DNA of 64,000 nucleotides, from NCBI GenBank assembly GCA_019310965.1, contig JAFDDG010000012.1, forward strand, positions 24,076 to 88,075, in the 5' to 3' direction. Below, piece by piece: positions 28,183 through 36,104 of the stretch. Source of the DNA: Deltaproteobacteria bacterium. GTDB lineage: Bacteria > Myxococcota_A > UBA9160 > SMWR01. A program made the position numbers and the translations under genes. A model generated the notes under the pieces. It saw only the letters and a list, made by a program, of their open reading frames with translations. It made no database searches and had not been told where the DNA came from. Positions within the stretch are counted from its first letter, which is position 1; every line of letters begins with the position of its first letter.

Positions 28183-29631
28183 ATGAGCGCGCAGCTGCAA
28201 GCCAGTGACGTGCTGGCCAAGGGGATGCCTGCGCGCCAGCTCATCGAAGAGCTGGCGGCGGCGTACCCTTTGATGCTGGTGGCGCGCACCAGCGACAAGC
28301 GCATCGAGTGGATCTCCGACGGCTGGCAGGCGGCGCTACATCACGTTCCGAATCTCGTCGGTTGCAACCTGCGAGACATCATCGCCAGAATTCCGAGGCC
28401 CGAGCAATCGTTCCCGATCGTGACGAGCCTGCGCAAGACCGGCGCAGTACGGCACGCTCCAGTCGACTTCCCGGTCGGCGCCGACGCTGCGGCGCCCTTC
28501 GAGGTGACGGCATTCCCGCTGAAGCTCTGCGCCGATGAGCCGCGCATCATCGTGATGGCGCGGCGCCGCCACGCCTTCGAGCCAGCCGCGCCGCCGACCA
28601 GCCTGATCGAATGCCACCCGGACGCAGTCATCGCGATCGATCCCCACGGCTTCATCGACTACGCCAACCGCGCGGCCACCGCGCTGCTCGCCACTTCGGT
28701 TTCGCAACTGGTCGGCAGCGCTGCCGCCGTACTCGCGTGCGATACCGAGGGCATGACGCGGCTGGTGAGCTCCCTCGACACCGACGTCCCGCGCGAGATC
28801 CGCCTGGCGGTCCGGCGCGATGGCGCCGAACCCCTGCCCGTGCTGGGGCGCATCGCTCCGCACCGGGGACCGGACGGGGAGCCGCTGGGCGCAATCCTCT
28901 CCTTGCGCAGCGCCGCGGACGAGCAGAAGGCGACCAGCGACCTCGCCCACCGCAACGAGGAACTGGAACACTGCATCAACAGTCTGGCCCACGATCTGCG
29001 CTCGCCCCTGGTCGCCCTGCTCGGATTCTCGCGGCTTTTGCATCAGGACTACGGCGAGCAGCTCGACGACACCGGCGTGCACTTCGTGAATCGCATCGAG
29101 CAGGCCGGTCACACGATGGAGGACCTGATCCACAATCTGCTCGAGCTGTCGCGCATCGGGCAGCCTGGCGAGCACCCGACACTCATCGACCCGCGCACGG
29201 TGCTGCTCCAGCTGGCCGCCGAGTTCAAGGTGCGCCTCGACGAGGAAGGCATCCGGCTCAACCTGCCCGCATCTCCACCGCTGGTGTACTGCGACCGCAC
29301 GCGCCTCTACCAGGTCTTCTGCAACCTGATCGGCAACGCCGTCGAACACATGGGCGAGTGCGCCGAGCGGCGCATCGACGTGACGATCGAAGCAGAGCCG
29401 GGGTGGCACCACATCCGCGTGTGCGACGCCGGTCGCGGGGTCCCCACGGAGCACCACGACCGTATCTTCGAAGCCTTCCAGAGCCTGGGCGCCCGCCGCG
29501 ACGGACGCCGCGGAACGGGCATGGGCCTGGCCATCGTGCGCAAGATCGCCGAGACCCGAGGCGGGCGTGCCTGGGTGGAAAGCGACCAGAGCACCGGCGC
29601 CATGTTCCACGTCACCCTGCCGCAACCCTAG
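28183..29631 (+). CDS. PAS-domain sensor histidine kinase
   Basis: HxDLRSPL H-box (INSLAHDLRSPLVALLGFSRLL), N-box (VFCNLIGNAVEHM), G boxes (VCDAGRGVP, GTGMGLAIVRKI), PAS-like segment; likely start 28183. Confidence 0.9.
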   Translation: MSAQLQASDVLAKGMPARQLIEELAAAYPLMLVARTSDKRIEWISDGWQAALHHVPNLVGCNLRDIIARIPRPEQSFPIVTSLRKTGAVRHAPVDFPVGADAAAPFEVTAFPLKLCADEPRIIVMARRRHAFEPAAPPTSLIECHPDAVIAIDPHGFIDYANRAATALLATSVSQLVGSAAAVLACDTEGMTRLVSSLDTDVPREIRLAVRRDGAEPLPVLGRIAPHRGPDGEPLGAILSLRSAADEQKATSDLAHRNEELEHCINSLAHDLRSPLVALLGFSRLLHQDYGEQLDDTGVHFVNRIEQAGHTMEDLIHNLLELSRIGQPGEHPTLIDPRTVLLQLAAEFKVRLDEEGIRLNLPASPPLVYCDRTRLYQVFCNLIGNAVEHMGECAERRIDVTIEAEPGWHHIRVCDAGRGVPTEHHDRIFEAFQSLGARRDGRRGTGMGLAIVRKIAETRGGRAWVESDQSTGAMFHVTLPQP

Positions 29632-29669
29632 GCACGGGGCCCCTCCGGGCTGCTAGCCTCCCGCCCGCC

Positions 29670-30410
29670 ATGTATCCCGAGATCTTCACCATCCCGGGCA
29701 CGAGCTTCACCATCAGCAGCTTCGGTGCCATGCTCGCCCTCGCGTTCTTGACCGGTGCGAAGATCGCGGCCTACCGCATGCAAGAGGAAGGCCTCGACCC
29801 CGAGCTCGCGTGGACGCTGCTGCTCTACGTGATGCTCGGCGGCATCGGAGGCTCGAAGCTCTACTTCGCCGTCGACATGTGGCTCCGCGAGGGACAGCCG
29901 TTCTTCAGCTACCTGCTCTCCCGCGGAGGCATCACCTGGTACGGCGGACTGATCGGCGCCGTGGCACTCGGCACCTGGGGCGCCTGGCGCAATGGGCTCT
30001 CGGTGAAGGTGGCGATGGATTGCTGCGCCATCTCTTCCGCAGTCGGACAGGCCATGGGGCGCATCGGCTGCTTCCTGGTGGGCGACGACTACGGCGTGGC
30101 GACCGATGCGCCCTGGGGAATCGCCTTCCCGAACGGCCTTCCGCCGGTGGACCACCCGGTGCACCCGACCCAGCTCTACGAGGTGGCGTGGTTGCTACCG
30201 GTGGCCTTCTTCCTGTGGAAGCGGCGGGGCCGCAGCCCCTTCCTCTTCGCCGAGTACGTCGCGCTCAACGGCGCGGGGCGCCTGGTGATCGAGCACTGGC
30301 GACTCAACCCGGCCTTTCTCGGACTCACCGAGCCGCAGTGGATCGGGGTCGTGCTGATCCTCGCCGGCAGCTGCGGGTGGCTCTACTACCACGGCCGGCC
30401 CGAGGCCTGA
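29670..30410 (+). CDS. lgt: Phosphatidylglycerol--prolipoprotein diacylglyceryl transferase
   Basis: Start MYPEIFTIPGTSFTISSFG at 29670; GGITWYGGLIG, GRIGCFLVGDDYG, HPTQLYEV. Confidence 0.95.
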   Translation: MYPEIFTIPGTSFTISSFGAMLALAFLTGAKIAAYRMQEEGLDPELAWTLLLYVMLGGIGGSKLYFAVDMWLREGQPFFSYLLSRGGITWYGGLIGAVALGTWGAWRNGLSVKVAMDCCAISSAVGQAMGRIGCFLVGDDYGVATDAPWGIAFPNGLPPVDHPVHPTQLYEVAWLLPVAFFLWKRRGRSPFLFAEYVALNGAGRLVIEHWRLNPAFLGLTEPQWIGVVLILAGSCGWLYYHGRPEA

Positions 30411-30416
30411 GCGAAA

Positions 30417-31370
30417 TCAGGACGTCAGCTCGGCCACCAGCGCCTCGGCCTGGCGCACCAGCGCGTCGCCCTCGTCCCCGGTCACCAGACGCTCGAGCCG
30501 CGACATCGCCGCGCAGGCCTGCTCGACCAGCGCACTCTCGCCCCCGTCCCGATCCTTCGACCAAGCTTTCAGGTCGCGCACGCTCTGCGCGTAGTCGCCG
30601 CGCATGTAGGCGGCCATGCCACGGGCGTAGTCGACCCAGGACTCGAGGGCGTCGGACTCGGCACCGCGCTCGATGGCGCCGGCCAGCGCAGCCGCGCCTT
30701 CCTCGAAGTAGCCGCTGACGACGTAGGAGCGTCCCGCCAGCGCCCAGGCACTGGCGGTCGCCCCGTAGATCTCCTCGAGCAAGTCGTCGAGACCGCGCTC
30801 GAACACGCGTTCCACCAGCTCACGCTGTTCGATCAGGTACCGCGCCGCATTGCCGTCGTCGCGGTGCTGAGTGATCAGGTCCGCCAACTGCTCGCGACAG
30901 CGATCGAGCAACGCCCGCGTCTCGATGACGCTCTCCTCCAACCGCTCCGAACCGAACTCCAGGATCTTCTCGAACTCCGCGAACAGTGCCTCGGCCTCGG
31001 CGCCGGCCTCCTCGCGCAGCGCGCGAACCCGCGGCCCATAAACCTCGCGTTGGTAGAGGTTCTCTCGGAACTTCATCGCCTCGTGGAAGAGCGAGCCGAT
31101 CGCCAGGTCGAACAACACTTCCCGGTGACGCACGGAGCGATGATCCGAACCTTCCGCGCGGAACAGGGCGTGGGAGCGCTCCTTCAGACGGTAGAGGGGG
31201 CTGGCCTCCTGGTCCGTCATCAGTGTGCGCACCTCGTCCCAGACCAGCTCCCCATCCCGGTATCGACGCACCAGACGACGCAGCGCCTCGTCTACGACCA
31301 GGAACTCTCGGATGATCTCGACCAGGCCGGGAACGGGCGCCTCCATGCCAGCAGTATAGGGGTCCGGCAA
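30417..31370 (-). CDS. Conserved hypothetical, largely alpha-helical protein
   Basis: Long intact ORF, charged helical composition; family not recognised. Confidence 0.6.
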   Translation of the reverse strand: MPDPYTAGMEAPVPGLVEIIREFLVVDEALRRLVRRYRDGELVWDEVRTLMTDQEASPLYRLKERSHALFRAEGSDHRSVRHREVLFDLAIGSLFHEAMKFRENLYQREVYGPRVRALREEAGAEAEALFAEFEKILEFGSERLEESVIETRALLDRCREQLADLITQHRDDGNAARYLIEQRELVERVFERGLDDLLEEIYGATASAWALAGRSYVVSGYFEEGAAALAGAIERGAESDALESWVDYARGMAAYMRGDYAQSVRDLKAWSKDRDGGESALVEQACAAMSRLERLVTGDEGDALVRQAEALVAELTS

Positions 31371-31397
31371 CGGCCGCGTGCTACGCTGCGCGGCCCG

Positions 31398-32678
31398 ATG
31401 GCCAATCCCGAATCGCCTTCCGAGACGGCGCCGCCCAGCAACGCCCGATCGAAGGCGGTTCTCCTGATCGTCTTCACGACGATCTTGATCGATTTCATCG
31501 GGTTCACCGTGTTGATCCCGGTGCTGCCCCTATACGCCGAGCAGCTCGGTGCGTCGGCCTTCCAGGTGGCGCTCATTCTCACGGTCTACGCGCTGGCCCA
31601 GCTCGTCTTCCTTCCCGTATGGGGTTGGGTCTCCGATCGCATCGGTCGTCGCCCGGTGATTCTCGTCTCGCTGTTCGGAACCGTCGCCTCGTTCCTCGTC
31701 CTCGCGTTCGCGGATACGCTCGGGGTCATCTATCTCTCCCGCGCGCTCGCCGGCTTCTTCGCGGCAAGCATCGGCACGGCCCAGGCAGTCGTCACCGACG
31801 TGACTCCGCCATCGGAGCGGGCCGGCGGCATGGGCATCATCGGAGCCGCATTCGGCGCGGGGATGGTGCTGGGACCGGCGCTGGGCGGCTTCGCGGCCAG
31901 CTACAACGTCAAGGCGCCGTTCTATGCCGTCGCGGTTCTGGCCGCGCTCAACTTCGTGCTGGCCTGGTGGCGGCTGCCGGAGTCGCGGCCAGCGGGGCTG
32001 CGTCAACCGAGCATGGCCGAGCTGCGCCGGGCGTTCATCCCGACACCGATCCGCTTGGTGGTGGCCGTACACGACCGGCGCATCGCGCTCTTCCTCTACC
32101 TCTTCTTCCATCTCTTCACGGCATTTGCGGTGCTCGAGGCACTCTTCACCCTCTACGCCGCGCAGCAGTTCGGACGGACCGCCCTCGACGTCGGCTTCCT
32201 CTTCATGTGGATCGGCGTCGTGCTCTTCATTACCCAGGGCCTGTTCTTGCGGCGCATGGTCGGACAGGTCGGCGAGCCGCGGCTCATCGGCGTCGGGCTC
32301 ACCACCATGGGAGTGGGGCTCGCGATGGTCGCCTGGGCCCCGACCTTCGGCTGGTGTTATGTGGTCGGAACGCTCATCGCGTTCGGCAACGGCATCACCT
32401 TTCCCGCCTTCACCAGTCTCTACTCGAAGGCCTGCGAGGCGGAGAATGCCGGCGAGCTGCTCGGGCAGAGTCAGGCCATGGCCACCACCGGGCGCATCGT
32501 CGGCCCCATGCTCGGGGGAGTACTGATGGACTTCTGGTCGCCGGGGACCCCGTTCCTGATCGCCGGGGCCATGATGCTGGGTGCACTGCTGATGTTCCGC
32601 CTCTTCCGTGGGCTGCTGCTCGGAGACAAGGCCCCGCTCCCGCCGAAAAGTGCTGAGAATCCGGCCACTCCCGGCTGA
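31398..32678 (+). CDS. MFS transporter (TCR/Tet-like)
   Basis: Multiple TM segments; FIGFTVLIPVLPLYAEQLGAS, PVWGWVSDRIGRRPVILVSLFG. Confidence 0.92.
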   Translation: MANPESPSETAPPSNARSKAVLLIVFTTILIDFIGFTVLIPVLPLYAEQLGASAFQVALILTVYALAQLVFLPVWGWVSDRIGRRPVILVSLFGTVASFLVLAFADTLGVIYLSRALAGFFAASIGTAQAVVTDVTPPSERAGGMGIIGAAFGAGMVLGPALGGFAASYNVKAPFYAVAVLAALNFVLAWWRLPESRPAGLRQPSMAELRRAFIPTPIRLVVAVHDRRIALFLYLFFHLFTAFAVLEALFTLYAAQQFGRTALDVGFLFMWIGVVLFITQGLFLRRMVGQVGEPRLIGVGLTTMGVGLAMVAWAPTFGWCYVVGTLIAFGNGITFPAFTSLYSKACEAENAGELLGQSQAMATTGRIVGPMLGGVLMDFWSPGTPFLIAGAMMLGALLMFRLFRGLLLGDKAPLPPKSAENPATPG

Positions 32679-32709
32679 GGCCGGCGCCCCGCTCCGACTC
32701 CCGAATCGG

Positions 32710-32737
32710 TTGACCAGCGAGTCGGTTCCCCTATGTT
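32710..32737 (+). promoter_or_regulatory. Putative sigma70-type promoter upstream of the ETF-QO gene
   Basis: TTGACC, 16-nt spacer, TATGTT. Confidence 0.35.
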
Positions 32738-32794
32738 GAGAAACTTCGCGGGGCCCCCGGCCCCCGTCGCGACGTTCCATCCGGAGGTCTCCCC

Positions 32795-34495
32795 ATGAGC
32801 CAGGCCATCGAACGCGAGAGCATGGAGGTCGATGTCCTCTACATCGGTGGAGGTCCCGCCACCCTCGCTTCGGCAATCCACCTGATGAACCAGGTCGAGA
32901 TCTTCAACAAGGGAGCCGAGGCGGCCGGGCGCGCCCCCATCGAGCCGCCCAGCGTGCTGGTGCTCGAGAAGGCGGCCGGCATTGGCGACCACCTGCTCTC
33001 CGGCGCCTGCATGAACACCAAGGCGATCGCCGAGCTGGTGCCGGACTTCCGCGAGCAGGGCTTCCCGACGGAGGCGATCTGCGACAGCGATTGGCTCTAC
33101 CTCTTCGCGGGCAAGCGCCACCTGCCGGTGCCGGCGATCTTCGCGCCGCCCTTCCAGAAGCGCGGCTACCACGTGATCTCGCTCAGCAACGTGGCCAAGT
33201 GGCTGGCCGAGCGCGCCGAGGCGGTCGGTGTCGACATCTACCCCGGCTTTGCGGGCGACAAGCTGCTGATCGACGGCGACCGCGTGGTCGGCGTGTGCAC
33301 CGGCGACATGGGTGTGGACAAGGACGGCAACCCCAAGGGCACCTTCGCACCCGGCATGGAGATCTTCGCGAAGGTCACGGTGCTCGGTGAAGGCGTGCGC
33401 GGCTCGCTCAGCAAGCAGCTCATCGAGCGCTTCGACCTGCAGGGCCAGAACCCCCAGACCTACGAGACGGGCATCAAGGAGATCTGGAAGATCGACCCGA
33501 AGAAGGCGCGGCCCGGCCGCGTGATTCACGGCATGTCACTGCCGGACATCGCGCGCGGAAAATTCGTCGGCATGTGGATGTACGACATGGCCGACGACCA
33601 CATCTCCTACGGCTACGTCACCGCCCTCGACAACGAGAGCCCGCACAACGACCCCCATCTCGAGGCACAGAAATTCAAGACGCACCCGTGGATGGCAAAT
33701 CTTCTCGAGGGCGCGGAGCTCGTGCGCTACGGCGCAAAGGCGCTGCCCACCGGCGGCCTCTACTCCCAGCCGAAGCTCTACCACCACGGCGCGATGCTGG
33801 TCGGCGACTCGGCATCGATGTGCAACGCCGCGCGGCTCGCCGGCGTCCACATGGCGATGAAGTCGGGCATGCTGGCAGCGGAGACGATCGTCGAAGCACT
33901 CCACTGCCAGGACTTCTCGGCCAAGACCCTGGGCGGCTACGCCGAGCGCGTGCGCAAGAGCTGGATCCATGCGGACCACCGCCTGGACCGCAACTTCCAC
34001 GGCTCCTGGGAGAAGGGCCCCTTCTTCTTCGCCCAGAACATCCCGCTCACCATGCTCACGGGCGGACGCGGGCTCATCGACAACCTGCCGGCGTCGGCGG
34101 GCCACACGCACATGAAGAAGCTCTCGGAGCTGCCGGCGAGTCAGCGAGAGAAGGAACCGTTCGAGTTCGACGACAAGCTCACTTTTTCGAAGGAGCACCT
34201 GGTCGGCTTCAGCGGCACCGCTCACGAGGCGGACCAGCCCTCGCACCTGGTGGTGGCGGACACGGATCTCTGCAGCACCACCTGCGCCGACGAATACGGC
34301 AATCCGTGCGAAAGCTTCTGCCCGGCCGCCGTCTACGAGATGGTGCCCGACCCGAAGCACGAGGGCCGCAAGCAGCTCTTCATCCACCACGAGAACTGCG
34401 TGCACTGCAAGACCTGCGACATCGCGGATCCCTACCAGGTGATCACGTGGACGCCACCGGAAGGCGGCGAGGGGCCAGACTACACCCAGATGTAG
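32795..34495 (+). CDS. Electron transfer flavoprotein-ubiquinone oxidoreductase
   Basis: VLYIGGGPATLASAIHL, ETGIKEIWKIDPKKARPGRVIHG, C-terminal 4Fe-4S region (CPAAVYEMV...ENCVHCKTCDIADPYQVITWTPPEGGEGPDY). Confidence 0.96.
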   Translation: MSQAIERESMEVDVLYIGGGPATLASAIHLMNQVEIFNKGAEAAGRAPIEPPSVLVLEKAAGIGDHLLSGACMNTKAIAELVPDFREQGFPTEAICDSDWLYLFAGKRHLPVPAIFAPPFQKRGYHVISLSNVAKWLAERAEAVGVDIYPGFAGDKLLIDGDRVVGVCTGDMGVDKDGNPKGTFAPGMEIFAKVTVLGEGVRGSLSKQLIERFDLQGQNPQTYETGIKEIWKIDPKKARPGRVIHGMSLPDIARGKFVGMWMYDMADDHISYGYVTALDNESPHNDPHLEAQKFKTHPWMANLLEGAELVRYGAKALPTGGLYSQPKLYHHGAMLVGDSASMCNAARLAGVHMAMKSGMLAAETIVEALHCQDFSAKTLGGYAERVRKSWIHADHRLDRNFHGSWEKGPFFFAQNIPLTMLTGGRGLIDNLPASAGHTHMKKLSELPASQREKEPFEFDDKLTFSKEHLVGFSGTAHEADQPSHLVVADTDLCSTTCADEYGNPCESFCPAAVYEMVPDPKHEGRKQLFIHHENCVHCKTCDIADPYQVITWTPPEGGEGPDYTQM

Positions 34496-34546
34496 TCCGG
34501 TGGCGCGACGTCCATCGACTGGCGCCGACGACCGCCCGAGCGGCGC

Positions 34547-35374
34547 TCAGGCGCGTTGCGCTGCGACCGCCGCTTCGCGCAGCGTTGCCAGAGTCTCGTC
34601 GTCCGCCGCCACCAGGAGCGTGGAGCGCGGGGCACAGATGTCTTCGGGAAACGGGCTCCCATCCGCTCCGCAAACCCTTGCCCCGGCCTCTCGCGAGGCC
34701 AGCGCTCCGATCCGCCCCCGCACACTCACGGATCCACCGGGCATGAACCGCAAGCCACCGCACACACCCGGCAGGAGTGGCGCCACCGAGATTGCGCCGC
34801 CACTGGCCGGCGCCACCGACAGCCCGGCCTCCAGCAGCACCTCGACGGCCGCGCCTGGCAGGTCATGGGAGATCAGCACGCGGCTCCCGTCGACCCGCAC
34901 CTCCGCCCGGACCGGCGCCGCCTCACCCGAAGCCATGCGCGCCCCCTCGCCTCGCACGGCATCGATGAAGACTCCCTCCCGCGGCAGCGCCACGTGCGCC
35001 ACCTGGTAGACGTCGCGTACGGCGAGACCCATGAGGATGGAGTAGGGACCGAGTGCCTCGAGGAAGAAACGCAGGGTGCCGTCGATGGGGTCGACCACCA
35101 CGCGTGCTTCGCCTTCGGAGGCGAACGCCGCGACGCTCGGCGTATCCTCTTCGGCCTCGAGCGCCAGACTCGGGGCGATCTCCAGAAGGGCCCGCAGCAG
35201 CGTCTCCTGCACCGCCGTATCCGCCGCGGTGAGGGCCGCCTTCACGGGGCTTCGCTCGCCCGCCTTCGGCCGGTTGGCCACGCGACCCTCGAGATCCCGC
35301 GCAATCTCCGCGGCTCGACGCATCGCCGGAGCGAGCGCATCGACCGTGGCTCGGGGGCTGAAGGACATCGTCAT
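34547..35374 (-). CDS. Inositol monophosphatase / bisphosphate nucleotidase family protein
   Basis: LEAEEDTPSVAAF, VVVDPIDGTLRFFLEALGPYSILMGL; FIG-superfamily DPxDGT motif. Confidence 0.88.
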   Translation of the reverse strand: MTMSFSPRATVDALAPAMRRAAEIARDLEGRVANRPKAGERSPVKAALTAADTAVQETLLRALLEIAPSLALEAEEDTPSVAAFASEGEARVVVDPIDGTLRFFLEALGPYSILMGLAVRDVYQVAHVALPREGVFIDAVRGEGARMASGEAAPVRAEVRVDGSRVLISHDLPGAAVEVLLEAGLSVAPASGGAISVAPLLPGVCGGLRFMPGGSVSVRGRIGALASREAGARVCGADGSPFPEDICAPRSTLLVAADDETLATLREAAVAAQRA

Positions 35375-35484
35375 GATGTTTCCTGTGCAGCGGTTGCGCA
35401 GTCTTTAGCGCGTGCGCCAACCTGGGCAAGGCCCGCTTCAGTTGCGTCCAGTATGTGCCGAATAGAAGCGCGCCAGAGGAGCCC

Positions 35485-35895
35485 ATGCAGAAGCTCGCCT
35501 GTATCCTTGCCTGCCTCGTGCTCGCCGCCAGCGCCGCCCATGCGGACTCGCCGGCCGCGATCCCGGATTCGAGTCACGACCGCGCCGGCGCCGCCTTCGA
35601 CGCCTTCGCCGCGAAGTGGATGGACCGCGCTCGCGACACCGAGGAACAGAGCCGAGCGAATCCAAGCGTGAAGCCGGGCGCCTCCGCGCCGCTCGTCACC
35701 TACCGCGGCTACGGCGACGACTACTCGCTCGAGTTGCGCCCCACTGGCAACCCGAGCGCCCCCTACGTGGGGCTGCTCCGCTATACCGAGCACCTCTACG
35801 GCTGCAGCAGCATCGAAGCCACCACTTGCACGATCGTCTCGAGTGTCCCGATCACCGAGATCTTCCGCTACCAGGGCGGACGCTGGCGCTATTAG
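35485..35895 (+). CDS. Hypothetical secreted protein
   Basis: Signal peptide MQKLACILACLVLAASAAHA; ORF ends inside a perfect inverted repeat. Confidence 0.65.
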   Translation: MQKLACILACLVLAASAAHADSPAAIPDSSHDRAGAAFDAFAAKWMDRARDTEEQSRANPSVKPGASAPLVTYRGYGDDYSLELRPTGNPSAPYVGLLRYTEHLYGCSSIEATTCTIVSSVPITEIFRYQGGRWRY

Positions 35896-35938
35896 TGTCC
35901 TGAGTCCGAATGCAGCGAACTTGGGACTCAGGACACTA
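35893..35938. repeat. 15-bp perfect inverted repeat TAGTGTCCTGAGTCC / GGACTCAGGACACTA, 16-nt loop
   Basis: Arms 35893-35907 and 35924-35938; the left arm begins at the stop codon of the upstream ORF. Confidence 0.9.
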
Positions 35939-36005
35939 GGGCCTGGCGCGAAAGCTCCGGGCGCCGAGGCGCGCCGCCATCGCAGCTGCCGCCGGGCTCA
36001 ACGCA

Positions 36006-36054
36006 GGAGCGCGGAGCATTTCAGACGCGATGCGCCGAAACGGCTCCGCGCTCC
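36006..36054. repeat. 12-bp perfect inverted repeat GGAGCGCGGAGC / GCTCCGCGCTCC, 25-nt loop
   Basis: Arms 36006-36017 and 36043-36054, about 50 nt past the nrdJ stop, in a convergent intergenic gap. Confidence 0.85.
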
Positions 36055-36104
36055 CCAGCGCCCCCTACCCCCCGATCGGAGGCGCCGTACCTACGTTGGG
36101 CCCC

